A stretch of DNA of 45,104 nt from DAOSVX01 sp964493665 (GCA_964493665.1 CAZBOZ010000008.1:1-45104); one strand, 5' to 3'; numbered from the stretch's first letter, positions 32,954 to 41,225 are shown. Program-made: numbers and translations. Notes: generated by a model not told the origin, from the sequence alone.

Positions 32954-34234
32954 CTAATCATCTCCATAATTAATTCTTAAAATCTCGGCATTTATTTTAT
33001 CTAATATTTTTCGTTTACAATTTATTTTCTTTTTATCACCGTTCTTTACGAATGCATCAAATCTACAACCTGTATGACAAATAGGAACATATGGGCAACC
33101 TTTTGATAAGCATTCTAAATATAAATCTGGAAATAAATAATTGTCAGTAGAAGTGTTGCTTTTTATGTTCCCAACCACAAATTCTTTCCGGCCAACGCCA
33201 CTTACACACTTTATTAAATTCTCTGTTGGTTCTATCAGAAATCCGTGTTTTAATTTCGCTGTACACATTCCATCAAGAGAAAATATGTCTGATAATTCAA
33301 AGCCTTGAATAAAAGCTTTTTTATATAATTTCAAATAGTTTTTCGTAAAATCTTCTTCTTGTATTCCATTTTCTTCTATAAAAGAATTAGCGTCAGAAGA
33401 ACTTACGGTTTTTGTTATTAATCCTAATGATATAGATATTTTTTCTGTACCAAATCTACTCTTTACATAGCTTAAAAATTTTGGTATGCAAGAAATATTT
33501 GATTTATCATAATTTATCCTTAAATTTATTTTTGAAATTTTATTATTTTTTAAAATATATTCTATATTATTGACAATTTTATTAAATGTTGGGTCTCCAT
33601 TTTTATGCATTCTCCTATTGTTATGATATTCTGGTAACCCATCTAATGTTATTTGAAGCCTCTGCCAATTGAATTTTGATATAAAATTTACTTTATCTTT
33701 CGTCAAATTATAACCATTAGTAACAATATGAGTTTTATACAAAACATTGTTTTTTTTATACATCATATCAACTTTATTTAAAAAATATTTAACCAATTCC
33801 CAATTTATTGTTGGCTCACCACCAGTTATTTCCAAAGTACTTTCTTTTATTTTGTTAGTTACTATATATCTATTCAAAAAATCAATTATATCATCTACTT
33901 TTTCTTTAGTCATTGCTTGGGCTTTAATGCCGGATTGATAACAGTAAGGACATTTAAAATTACAGCCAGTTGTAGCAACAAAATGTACTGTTAAAAATCC
34001 GCAATCGTTCCATTCTTTTAATAACGATTTCATAAATCTTTTATCCTCATCAAAAGAAGAAGGTAAAATAAATTCTAAAGCTTTTAAATTTTTAATAATT
34101 TTTTTATCTCCATTAACTATTAACAATGAATTAAATATAGATTTTTTTAATTTTACAATTGATCCATTTAAGGTGTTGTATAAAATATACTCATCACCAC
34201 ACGGAACTTTCAAAGCAAACTTGTTCCACTTCAT
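32954..34234 (-). CDS. Radical SAM/SPASM peptide-modifying enzyme candidate
   Basis: This 426-residue enzyme has an N-terminal 80 residues that resemble a peptide-binding (RRE-like) region. The radical SAM core follows, with Cys91, Cys95 and Cys98 (CNFKCPYC) and the ITGGEPTINWE motif near 137-147. A C-terminal SPASM-type cluster region has cysteines at 375, 380, 386, 390 and 406 (spacing x4, x5, x3, x15), with GCPYVPICHTGC inside. Such proteins form thioether or C-C crosslinks on ribosomally made peptides. It lies directly downstream of a 30-residue peptide gene ending CCGSRA. The chemistry cannot be told from sequence. Confidence 0.88.
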   Translation of the reverse strand: MKWNKFALKVPCGDEYILYNTLNGSIVKLKKSIFNSLLIVNGDKKIIKNLKALEFILPSSFDEDKRFMKSLLKEWNDCGFLTVHFVATTGCNFKCPYCYQSGIKAQAMTKEKVDDIIDFLNRYIVTNKIKESTLEITGGEPTINWELVKYFLNKVDMMYKKNNVLYKTHIVTNGYNLTKDKVNFISKFNWQRLQITLDGLPEYHNNRRMHKNGDPTFNKIVNNIEYILKNNKISKINLRINYDKSNISCIPKFLSYVKSRFGTEKISISLGLITKTVSSSDANSFIEENGIQEEDFTKNYLKLYKKAFIQGFELSDIFSLDGMCTAKLKHGFLIEPTENLIKCVSGVGRKEFVVGNIKSNTSTDNYLFPDLYLECLSKGCPYVPICHTGCRFDAFVKNGDKKKINCKRKILDKINAEILRINYGDD

Positions 34235-34257
34235 AAAATCCCCTCCAAAATGAATAT

Positions 34258-34276
34258 AAAAAGGAAGTCGCCTTCC
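34258..34276 (-). terminator. Hairpin between the precursor peptide and the radical SAM gene
   Basis: A 5-bp stem GGAAG/CTTCC (34263-34267 with 34272-34276) with a 4-base loop, then TTTTT on the minus strand, immediately after the peptide stop codon. It is a weak terminator or RNA stabiliser that would keep the peptide transcript more abundant than the enzymes. Confidence 0.6.
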
Positions 34277-34279
34277 CTT

Positions 34280-34372
34280 TTATGCTCTTGATCCACAACA
34301 ACTATCTTTGTGAAATGCAACTGTTCCACTAATTAAGGAATTACTTTTTCTAGCATTTTTTATAATTTTCAT
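34280..34372 (-). CDS. 30-residue candidate RiPP precursor peptide
   Basis: The peptide starts MKIIKNARKSNSLISG, continues through TVAFHKD and ends SCCGSRA. It has a basic leader-like half and two adjacent cysteines (25 and 26) with Ser and Gly near the C-terminus. An ideal AAGGAGG (34379-34385) lies 6 bases before the ATG, and the next gene downstream encodes a radical SAM/SPASM enzyme, with a hairpin between. This is the layout of a ribosomally synthesised, post-translationally modified peptide operon. A family name is not assigned; I do not recognise the core. The reading frame is short, so conservation in related genomes would be needed for certainty. Confidence 0.72.
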   Translation of the reverse strand: MKIIKNARKSNSLISGTVAFHKDSCCGSRA

Positions 34373-34389
34373 TACAATCCTCCTTGACA

Positions 34390-34395
34390 ATTATA
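34390..34395 (-). promoter_or_regulatory. Possible -10 box of the peptide operon
   Basis: TATAAT on the minus strand, only 4 bases before the AAGGAGG ribosome binding site, giving a predicted leader of about 15 bases. The -35 region is unclear. The terminator at 34411-34431 upstream means a promoter must lie in this 40-base stretch if the operon is separate. Confidence 0.4.
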
Positions 34396-34410
34396 ATATC
34401 ACAAAACCAC

Positions 34411-34431
34411 AAAAAGTAAAATGTTTTTACT
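34411..34431 (-). terminator. Terminator of the lipoprotein gene upstream of the peptide operon
   Basis: A 7-bp A/T stem (34415-34421 with 34425-34431) with a 3-base loop, followed on the minus strand by a T tract. It sits 2 bases after the reading frame ends at 34427 and overlaps that stop region. Confidence 0.6.
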
Positions 34432-34849
34432 CTTCTACACTATATCCAGACTCTTGCATGAAATAGATCATATCAGTTTTTGTTAAATTAGTATAAAAAG
34501 TAAAATAATCTGATACGTAGTCCATTGTTACTTTATTACCATCTCTTACTATATTGCCATACATTTCTTTAAAGTCTTCACCTTTGAATAATTCTTCAGC
34601 ATACTTGGCAGCTTCTTCATTTTCAAATATAGATGTAGTAGTTACTTTTTGTAAGTTTTCACCATCATAATAAAATGTTGTATAAATGTTATCATCAGAC
34701 TTAAAAACGATTGTATCTTTAGTAGCAACAATATCTAAATTTGTTTTTTCTTCTTCTATGTTGTTACTAGGATTTTTATCTTCCTTACTACAACCAAAAA
34801 AAAGAAAACATGATAGTAAAAGTAAAATATATAAACTGATTTTTTTCAT
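34427..34849 (-). CDS. Small lipoprotein of unknown function
   Basis: The protein of about 140 residues has a signal peptide and the lipobox FFGC (starting MKKISLYILLLLS), then a hydrophilic acidic linker and a small domain without cysteines, ending YSVEE. The ATG at 34849 is preferred because AGAGG lies 8 bases upstream; an in-frame ATG at 34876 has no such site. It is divergent from the gene at 34947. Family not recognised. Confidence 0.78.
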   Translation of the reverse strand: MKKISLYILLLLSCFLFFGCSKEDKNPSNNIEEEKTNLDIVATKDTIVFKSDDNIYTTFYYDGENLQKVTTTSIFENEEAAKYAEELFKGEDFKEMYGNIVRDGNKVTMDYVSDYFTFYTNLTKTDMIYFMQESGYSVEE

Positions 34850-34866
34850 AATATACCTCTTAATTA

Positions 34867-34875
34867 ATTTTATCA
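34867..34875 (-). promoter_or_regulatory. Extended -10 before the small lipoprotein
   Basis: Minus-strand TGATAAAAT, with TAAAAT as -10 and TG extension, 18 bases before the ATG at 34849. No good -35. Confidence 0.35.
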
Positions 34876-34901
34876 TAATTATTGGTTTTTTAACACTTTA
34901 A

Positions 34902-34930
34902 TTGACAAGTAGTTAAAAAACATTTAAATT
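34902..34930 (+). promoter_or_regulatory. Promoter of the gene at 34947
   Basis: Perfect -35 TTGACA (34902-34907), 17-base spacer, -10 TAAATT (34925-34930). The predicted start site would fall close to the ribosome binding site, so the leader would be very short. Confidence 0.4.
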
Positions 34931-34946
34931 TAAGATGGTGAATACA

Positions 34947-35570
34947 ATGAGAGAATTTTATTTAATTAAAAAGAGCCCTTATGGAAAATCTAATACTAAA
35001 ATTGGCAGAAAATTAATAGCAGACTTTGATAAAGGCAATATGCCTTATGAAACTGGTAAATATTTAGAAGCTATTTTTAATAACGAAGAATATATCATGG
35101 GAATTCATAGAACTGGTTTAAGCCCAGCTACTCCTAGATTTATTGCTGAAGTATTTGATAACGGAATTAAAAACCTAGGAGATAGAATGCAAGGAATGAT
35201 TTCTAGAGCTGATAGAAATATTGAAAAAATAGTTTCTTTGTTTGATAATTTCCCCCTATTAATTGGCCAAATAAAAGATGCTTATAAATATAAAGCATCG
35301 CAAGGGGTTTTTGTTGTAAAAATACCAAAGTCTTATATAGGGGTCAAAGAGGGAGAAGTAAAACCTATTTATTTTAATGATGGTGGCACTATGTATTTAC
35401 TTCCAGAATTTATATGTGGATTTATTCCTGTAAGTGAAGCTGGTACTGGGGGGTTTATTCCCAATCCTAACTATAGTGACTTTCACACTTATAAGTCCGA
35501 TGGTTTAGTATATGATATAAGTGTTGAAAATAAAATAAAGGCCAAACCAGATAATATAGTTTATTTTTAA
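34947..35570 (+). CDS. Unknown protein with a faint ADP-ribosyltransferase-like pattern
   Basis: The protein is about 207 residues, soluble, with no signal peptide. Near residues 47-75 it has IMGIHRTGLSPATPRFIAEV followed by FDNGIKNLGDRM. This loosely recalls the H-x-T followed by an I-x-x-x-GL element of PARP/Tpt1-type ADP-ribosyltransferases. The later FVVKIPKSYIG and MYLLPEFICGFIPV strands would fit the sheet of that fold. The match is weak and could be chance. The ATG at 34947 is preferred over 34935, because GGTGA lies just before it. It stands alone and converges with the ABC permease gene. Confidence 0.65.
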   Translation: MREFYLIKKSPYGKSNTKIGRKLIADFDKGNMPYETGKYLEAIFNNEEYIMGIHRTGLSPATPRFIAEVFDNGIKNLGDRMQGMISRADRNIEKIVSLFDNFPLLIGQIKDAYKYKASQGVFVVKIPKSYIGVKEGEVKPIYFNDGGTMYLLPEFICGFIPVSEAGTGGFIPNPNYSDFHTYKSDGLVYDISVENKIKAKPDNIVYF

Positions 35571-35574
35571 TAAG

Positions 35575-38541
35575 TTATTCTACTGATTTTAAAGATTCGA
35601 TCATATCGATCTTTTTTAATGTCTTAGAAATTATTAATTGAACTATAAATGAAAATATTATGGTTGTTATGGCTGAGATTATATAACTATACCATTTTAT
35701 AGTTTTAATAAATAATATATTATCAGTTTGAGCTGTATACATAACAAATCTATGTAGGAATATACCTAATATTAGGCCTATTCCTATACCTAAAATAGTT
35801 AATATAATTGTTTCTCGATAAATATAATTAGATATTTCTTGATCATTAAATCCCAATACTTTTAATGTAGCTACTTCTCTTTTTCTTTCACTAATATTAA
35901 TAATGGTTAAATTATATAAGACTATTAAAGCTAACATACAAGCACAAGCTACTATTAAATATATTATTTTATTCAAACCATTTATAAAACTATTAAAAGA
36001 ATTAAGAATATCTTCAGTATAGCTAACTGATAGAATATTATGTTCAGTTAAAGAAACATTACTAGATGGTTTTTCATTTAATTTAGCTATTACCATATTA
36101 TATTCAAGATCTTCATTGAAAATGCTTTGATAATAATCTTTACTCATATAAATATAATTGGCTATATAATTTTCTACTACATCACTAACATAAACAATGA
36201 ATAATTCATTATTACTATTTCTTATTTCAATGGTATCGCCATTAGTTACATTCAATTCTTCAGCCATTTGTTTAGTAATTAAAGCTCCAAATGAAGGAAT
36301 GGCAATTATTTTGTTAGTTAAACTACTATAAAAAGATACATATGATTCTAAATTTTCATCAGAATCTGAATAAATTAAATAAGCATCACTGGTTTTATTA
36401 TCATAACTAAATTTGTAAGCTTGCTGATTAATTAAAACTGGATTTTCTACATTGTTTTTACTAAATAAAGTAGTTAAATCATCCCCTAGCTCAGTTTGAG
36501 TTTTGTCTAATATAAACATCGCATCATAGTTTATTATTTTTCCAAATTGTAATTTTGGAATATTATTAATACTATCATTTAGGCCTAATCCAGTAAGAAG
36601 TAAAGCTGTACATCCTGCTATACCCAAAATAGTCATAATAATTCTTTTTTTATACCTAAATAAATTCCTTATGGTTACTTTCCAGGTAAAACTAAGTTTA
36701 TTCCAAATTAGAGGAATTTTTTCTAAAAATACTTTTTTACCAGATTTAGGAGCTTTTGGTCTAAGAAGAGTTGATGGCATTTCTTTTAATTCTTTATAAC
36801 AAGCTATGATTACAACCAATGTCATCAATAATAAAGTAACTACTATAACTAATGAAAAAGGTAAAGGGCTAATAACAGTTATTAGTTTAGGAACATAATA
36901 TCTAGATAAGAAGGCCCCATAAATAATTTTAGGGATAATACTATATCCTATTGTTAACCCTACTCCAATACCCAAAATAGAAGCTATAAAAACATATAAC
37001 ATATAACCATATATAATACTTAATCTTCCATATCCAGTAGATTCTAAGATACCCATTTCCATTCTTTCTTCCTCAATTAATCTTGATAAAGAATTTAAAC
37101 AAACTAGCATTGCTATCGCAACAAAAAAGATTGGTAAAGCTTTAGATATCGCTTCTATTTTTATAACATCTTCTTTATAAATAATATAACCACTATTATC
37201 TTCACGATCTAACAAATACCAAACTGGTTTTTCAATATCATTTAGTTCTTCTTTAGCTTTAGCTATTTCATTTAGAGCTGATAATTTTTCTTCTTCATAA
37301 GTATTTAAACCATCATAATAAAAAGAATAGCTTGATTCTATCTCATCTAAACCACTTTCTACATTAGAAAGATTTTCTTCTATTGTTGTACGATTATTTT
37401 CGATTTCAGTTTTAAAATTATTATATCCAGTATTAAGATCATTTAAATTATTTAGCATAATAGTTAATGATGCTATATCATTTTCTTTTTCAATATATTC
37501 TAAACTCCCCTCTTCATAATTTGCTAGGCTATTTTGTAAAGAAGTTATTTCATTATTTATTTCATTTATCTTAGATTCTATATTTTCTTTTGTTACTCCT
37601 AATGATGTAAATTGTTCATCAAATGTTTTTTCGCTAGCTATTTCTTCTTTATTAAGCGCTTCTAAAGAAGAATTTAAAGTGTTTTTTGAATTAATTAAGC
37701 TTTCATAATTACTATCTAGTTCTTCTTTGGTTAATTGTAAATTTTTTTCAGTTTTAGCAAGCTCACCATATAGTTTAACTTCCCCTTCACTTATTTTTTT
37801 ACTAGCTGCTTTTAATATTTCTTCATATCTAATGGTTTCTCTAATTGGTTTTAGTTCTTCTAATTCAACTCTTAATTTATTAACTGCATTTTCATAACTA
37901 CTATAATAAGAATTCTTATCCAAAGTATCTTTAGCTATTATATAAGCTTCAGTATAATAGTCCATATTAAATACTTCTTCTTTTACATAAACAAAGGAGG
38001 TTAATTTACCATTACCAATACTAGATATACCTTTTTCACTTCTAATATAAAGAGGCGAATTAATAGTTCCTACTACTGTACATGATTTTATATTTATATA
38101 ATCTTTTAAGTCTTCTTTAGAAAAATTTATAACATTACCAATTTTATATTCATGACTATCTGCTAAACATTCAGTATCTTTTACTGGCATTTTTCCAGAC
38201 TTTAAAACAACTTTATTAATATTATTAGTTATTGCATGTAAACGAATAGCTTCTCCTTCATCTAATACATCAACTGAATAAGTAGGAACAACTAAATAGG
38301 AATCATCAAGATTTTCTAAAGAAGTAATATCTTCTTTTGTAAGACCATAAGTACTAATTATTTTATAGTCCATTAATTTATAAGTATCATAATAGTTATC
38401 AGCTGTATAAAGCATTCCCGCAGTAGATTCTCTAAGACCAATAAAAACACTAATACCTAAAGCTATAATAAAAAGAATAGATAAAAATCTACCTAAAGAT
38501 TTCTTAATTTTAATAATGGTGTTTTTTACCAATAATTTCAC
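35575..38541 (-). CDS. MacB/FtsX-type ABC transporter permease with a coiled-coil extracellular domain
   Basis: The 988-residue protein has an N-terminal helix, a large extracellular region (about 40-460) with a long coiled coil (about 240-445, full of E, K, L and N), then FtsX-type membrane blocks: one near 465-585 (IEEERMEMGILESTGYGRLS) and one at the C-terminus (ISERKREVATLKVLGFNDQEI). This is the plan of permeases exporting or sensing envelope compounds, such as peptides or lipoproteins. The GTG start overlaps the ATPase stop codon (GTGA), so the two are coupled. Substrate unknown. Confidence 0.87.
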   Translation of the reverse strand: MKLLVKNTIIKIKKSLGRFLSILFIIALGISVFIGLRESTAGMLYTADNYYDTYKLMDYKIISTYGLTKEDITSLENLDDSYLVVPTYSVDVLDEGEAIRLHAITNNINKVVLKSGKMPVKDTECLADSHEYKIGNVINFSKEDLKDYINIKSCTVVGTINSPLYIRSEKGISSIGNGKLTSFVYVKEEVFNMDYYTEAYIIAKDTLDKNSYYSSYENAVNKLRVELEELKPIRETIRYEEILKAASKKISEGEVKLYGELAKTEKNLQLTKEELDSNYESLINSKNTLNSSLEALNKEEIASEKTFDEQFTSLGVTKENIESKINEINNEITSLQNSLANYEEGSLEYIEKENDIASLTIMLNNLNDLNTGYNNFKTEIENNRTTIEENLSNVESGLDEIESSYSFYYDGLNTYEEEKLSALNEIAKAKEELNDIEKPVWYLLDREDNSGYIIYKEDVIKIEAISKALPIFFVAIAMLVCLNSLSRLIEEERMEMGILESTGYGRLSIIYGYMLYVFIASILGIGVGLTIGYSIIPKIIYGAFLSRYYVPKLITVISPLPFSLVIVVTLLLMTLVVIIACYKELKEMPSTLLRPKAPKSGKKVFLEKIPLIWNKLSFTWKVTIRNLFRYKKRIIMTILGIAGCTALLLTGLGLNDSINNIPKLQFGKIINYDAMFILDKTQTELGDDLTTLFSKNNVENPVLINQQAYKFSYDNKTSDAYLIYSDSDENLESYVSFYSSLTNKIIAIPSFGALITKQMAEELNVTNGDTIEIRNSNNELFIVYVSDVVENYIANYIYMSKDYYQSIFNEDLEYNMVIAKLNEKPSSNVSLTEHNILSVSYTEDILNSFNSFINGLNKIIYLIVACACMLALIVLYNLTIINISERKREVATLKVLGFNDQEISNYIYRETIILTILGIGIGLILGIFLHRFVMYTAQTDNILFIKTIKWYSYIISAITTIIFSFIVQLIISKTLKKIDMIESLKSVE
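35591..35617 (+). terminator. Terminator for the gene at 34947, inside the convergent permease gene
   Basis: A bulged stem of 10 pairs (AAAGA/TCTTT and TCGAT/ATCGA) with loop CAT, followed by six T on the plus strand (35612-35617). It lies within the last codons of the permease gene, an economical use of coding DNA. Confidence 0.65.
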
Positions 38542-39239
38542 CAGTTTATCTCCTCTACTTTAGAAGGATTTTCATTAACAATTACTTCTTCTATTTGGCC
38601 ATTTTTCATTTTAATAATTCTATTAGCCATATTAGCTATAATAGCATTATGAGTAATAATTACGACTGTCATACCATAATTAAAACAAGTGTCTTGTAGC
38701 ACTTTTAATACTTTTTTGCCAGTTTTAGAATCTAATGCTCCAGTTGGTTCATCGCAGAGTAATAGTTTAGGATTTTTAGCCAATGCTCTAGCTATAGCTA
38801 CTCTTTGTTGTTCACCGCCCGATAGCTGAGCCGGGAAATTATTCATTCTATTTTTTAAATCAACACTTATTAAAACTTCTTTTGGATCTAAAGTGTTTTT
38901 ACATATCTCACTAGCTAATTCAACGTTTTCTAAAGCAGTAAGATTTTGAACCAAATTATAAAATTGGAAAACAAAGCCGATGTCATGACGACGATATTTC
39001 ATCAAATCAATTTTATTATACAAAGCAATATCTTCACCATCGACATAAATTCTTCCACTATCGCACTTATCCATGCCCCCCAAAATATTTAAAACCGTGG
39101 TTTTGCCAGCTCCAGAAGGGCCTAAGACAACTGCTAATTCGCCTTTTTCAATACTAAAAGAAACATCATCTAAAGCTTTTATCTCTAGTTCACCCATAGT
39201 ATATTTTTTAGTTACTTTTTTTAATTCGATAAATGCCAT
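38538..39239 (-). CDS. ABC transporter ATPase (LolD/MacB type)
   Basis: This 233-residue ATPase has Walker A GPSGAGKTT, a Q-loop in GFVFQFYNLVQNLTALEN, signature LSGGEQQRVAIARAL, Walker B LLLCDEPTGALD and the switch histidine in VIITHN. MacB/LolD-type ATPases typically have GFVFQ, and the DEPTGALD text supports this. It pairs with the large permease it overlaps by 4 bases. GGAGG precedes the ATG. Confidence 0.92.
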   Translation of the reverse strand: MAFIELKKVTKKYTMGELEIKALDDVSFSIEKGELAVVLGPSGAGKTTVLNILGGMDKCDSGRIYVDGEDIALYNKIDLMKYRRHDIGFVFQFYNLVQNLTALENVELASEICKNTLDPKEVLISVDLKNRMNNFPAQLSGGEQQRVAIARALAKNPKLLLCDEPTGALDSKTGKKVLKVLQDTCFNYGMTVVIITHNAIIANMANRIIKMKNGQIEEVIVNENPSKVEEINW

Positions 39240-39266
39240 AATTCCTCCATAATTTTTTTATTAAAA

Positions 39267-40133
39267 TTATTCTTCCCAAATTCCGTATATTCCACAAGGT
39301 AGCATCATATTATCTTTAAAAATTGGTAAAGCAACTTCTCCACAATCAGTTCTACCATTTGGATATTTTTTTAATATTGTGGTTTTTAAAATATTATCTA
39401 AGACTATACTAGATATTCCTGTAGTATAAGAATTAATTAAGAAAAATAATGGTTTATCACTAAGTATTTCTAAGCAAGCATTGATAAGATTATAAAGACT
39501 ATCTTCAAACTTCCATACTTCTTTTTTAGGGCCCCTGCCAAAACTAGGAGGATCCATTACAATAGCATCATATTTATTACCACGTCTTTTTTCTCTTTCT
39601 ACAAATTTCAAACAATCATCCACTATAAAGCGAATTTTATTATTTTCTAAATGATTTAACTTAGCATTTTCTTTGGCCCACTCAGTCATTCCTTTGGAAG
39701 CATCAACTTGAGTAACTTCAGCTCCAGCACTAGAACAAGCTATAGTAGCTCCCCCAGTATAAGCAAATAAATTTAATACTTTTATTGGTCTATTACTATT
39801 TTTTATTTTTTCTATCATATAATCCCAATTAATGGCTTGTTCTGGGAATAACCCAGTATGTTTAAAATTAGTTAAAGCTATTTTAAAAGTTAAATCTTTA
39901 TAATTTATTAGCCAACTATCAGGTATATCTTTGATATTTGTCCACATTCCACCACCAGTATTGCTTCTTTCATAAATAGCATTAATATTAGTCCATTTTG
40001 AGTAATCGCTAATGCTCCACATCACTTGAGGATCTGGTCTTCTTAAAATAATCCCATGCCAATTTTCTAATTTTTCACCATTACCAGAATCTAATATTTT
40101 ATATTCTTGCCAACCATTATTTATTTTTAACAT
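39267..40133 (-). CDS. Class I SAM-dependent rRNA methyltransferase (RlmI/RlmK-like)
   Basis: In this 288-residue protein motif I is VLNLFAYTGGATIA, an acidic residue follows in VDASKGM, and motif IV is DPPSFGRG. The text FPEQAINWDYM and DPPSF are typical of class I methyltransferases related to RlmI and RlmK. No PUA domain is present, and the N-terminal 75 residues are unlike those of RlmI. The target is likely rRNA but is not certain. It lies 27 bases upstream of the ABC ATPase gene, though unrelated in function. Confidence 0.82.
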   Translation of the reverse strand: MLKINNGWQEYKILDSGNGEKLENWHGIILRRPDPQVMWSISDYSKWTNINAIYERSNTGGGMWTNIKDIPDSWLINYKDLTFKIALTNFKHTGLFPEQAINWDYMIEKIKNSNRPIKVLNLFAYTGGATIACSSAGAEVTQVDASKGMTEWAKENAKLNHLENNKIRFIVDDCLKFVEREKRRGNKYDAIVMDPPSFGRGPKKEVWKFEDSLYNLINACLEILSDKPLFFLINSYTTGISSIVLDNILKTTILKKYPNGRTDCGEVALPIFKDNMMLPCGIYGIWEE

Positions 40134-40159
40134 AAAAAAACCTAACTCTTTCTTATTAA

Positions 40160-40188
40160 ATTATAGTTGATAAACTTATAATTGTAAA
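40160..40188 (-). promoter_or_regulatory. Promoter of the methyltransferase-ABC transporter unit
   Basis: Minus strand: -35 TTTACA (40183-40188), 17-base spacer, -10 TATAAT (40160-40165). Its -35 coincides with that of the divergent promoter. Confidence 0.6.
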
Positions 40189-40210
40189 TTATTCTTTATT
40201 CTTATATAAT
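40182..40210 (+). promoter_or_regulatory. Promoter of the DUF5684-like gene
   Basis: Plus strand: -35 TTGTAA (40182-40187), 17-base spacer, -10 TATAAT (40205-40210), then AGGAGG at 40219-40224 and a GTG start at 40233. Confidence 0.6.
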
Positions 40211-40232
40211 GAAATCATAGGAGGAAAAAAGC

Positions 40233-40613
40233 GTGTATAGTTATGATTATTCTTACAGCTATGATGTAGCACAATTACCAATGGGTTATTGGTTTTTTGT
40301 ACTTGCTATAAGCATTTTAATGATTGTCTGCTACTGGAAAATTTTTGAAAAAGCTGGCGAAAAAGGCTGGATATCATTAATACCATTTTATAATACTTAC
40401 ATAATATTTAAAATTGCTTTTGGCAATGGCTGGATGTTCTTACTTATGCTAGTTCCAGTGGTAAACTTTGTATTTGCTATAATGTTGCCTTTTAAAATGG
40501 CTAAAGCATTTGGCAAAGAAACTGGCTATGGCGTTGGATTATGGCTATTGCCATTTATATTTTATCCAATGCTTGCATTTGGTAAAGACACTTACGTCGG
40601 CGTAAAAAAATAA
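40233..40613 (+). CDS. DUF5684-like small membrane protein
   Basis: The 126-residue protein has a Tyr/Ser/Asp-rich start (YSYDYSYSYD), then about four membrane segments. The text KIFEKAGEKGWISLIPFYN and YIIFKIAFGNGW matches a family of small Bacillota membrane proteins (DUF5684), sometimes found next to or fused with signal peptidases. Function unknown. The start is a GTG preceded by AGGAGG at 8 bases. Confidence 0.78.
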   Translation: MYSYDYSYSYDVAQLPMGYWFFVLAISILMIVCYWKIFEKAGEKGWISLIPFYNTYIIFKIAFGNGWMFLLMLVPVVNFVFAIMLPFKMAKAFGKETGYGVGLWLLPFIFYPMLAFGKDTYVGVKK

Positions 40614-40635
40614 CACTTTAAAGTGTTATTTTTTT
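40604..40635. terminator. Bidirectional terminator between convergent membrane-protein genes
   Basis: A perfect 32-base palindrome (seven A, TAACACTTT and its complement, seven T) centred between 40619 and 40620. It overlaps the stop of the plus-strand gene and serves both directions. Confidence 0.88.
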
Positions 40636-41141
40636 GCTAATTCTTGATCATCTATATAATGAAGGATTCTTGTTTGATTTTTTAAAACTGTATTAATCTT
40701 ATTATGAAGTTCTTCTAATATAAGTTCACTTTTTAAATCTATCATATAATCATTATGGCTTCTATCTCGATCTTTCTTAGCTTGTCTATTTTGACTCATC
40801 ATAATTATTGGAGCTTGCAAAGCTGCTATACAAGATAAAACTAAGTTTAATAATATAAATGGGAATGGATCAACAGCATTTAAAAGAAGAAGACCATTTA
40901 CAATTATCCAAATTATTAAAAATACCACAAAGATAATAATAAACTTCCAACTACCAGCTTTTTCTGCTAGCTTATCGGCACATTTATCCCCAAAAGTCAT
41001 ATTTTCATCAGCTTGTTTATCAACATCTACAGATAAGGGTTTATCAACTAATAAATCCAGTAATTCTTGTTCATCTCTTTCTTCTAAGTCCTGCTTTAAT
41101 AACATTTTTACTATTTCTTTTTTGGTTGTTCTACTTTCCAT
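40626..41141 (-). CDS. DUF1003 family membrane protein
   Basis: The protein is about 171 residues. Two membrane helices at about 65-84 and 92-112 are preceded by TFGDKCADKLAEKAGSWKFI and followed by QAPIIMMSQNRQAKKDRDRS and a soluble helical tail. This is the DUF1003 signature (ADxxAxxxGSWxFI, then NxxLSxxAxxQAPIIMMSQNRQ). Function unknown. The ATG at 41141 has AGGAGA seven bases before it; an earlier in-frame ATG at 41180 lies upstream of the predicted promoter. Confidence 0.9.
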   Translation of the reverse strand: MESRTTKKEIVKMLLKQDLEERDEQELLDLLVDKPLSVDVDKQADENMTFGDKCADKLAEKAGSWKFIIIFVVFLIIWIIVNGLLLLNAVDPFPFILLNLVLSCIAALQAPIIMMSQNRQAKKDRDRSHNDYMIDLKSELILEELHNKINTVLKNQTRILHYIDDQELAKK

Positions 41142-41168
41142 ATTAACTCTCCTACTATTTATAATTAA

Positions 41169-41177
41169 ATTATAGCA
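41169..41177 (-). promoter_or_regulatory. Extended -10 promoter of the DUF1003 gene
   Basis: Minus-strand TGCTATAAT, 28 bases upstream of the ATG at 41141. No clear -35. It supports the shorter start. Confidence 0.5.
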
Positions 41178-41191
41178 CAATCAAAAATATA

Positions 41192-41200
41192 TGGTATAAT
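41192..41200 (+). promoter_or_regulatory. Extended -10 promoter of the gene at 41226
   Basis: TGGTATAAT on the plus strand, 25 bases before the ATG, with AAGGAGG between. Confidence 0.5.
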
Positions 41201-41225
41201 AAAAATATAATAAGGAGGAATAAAT

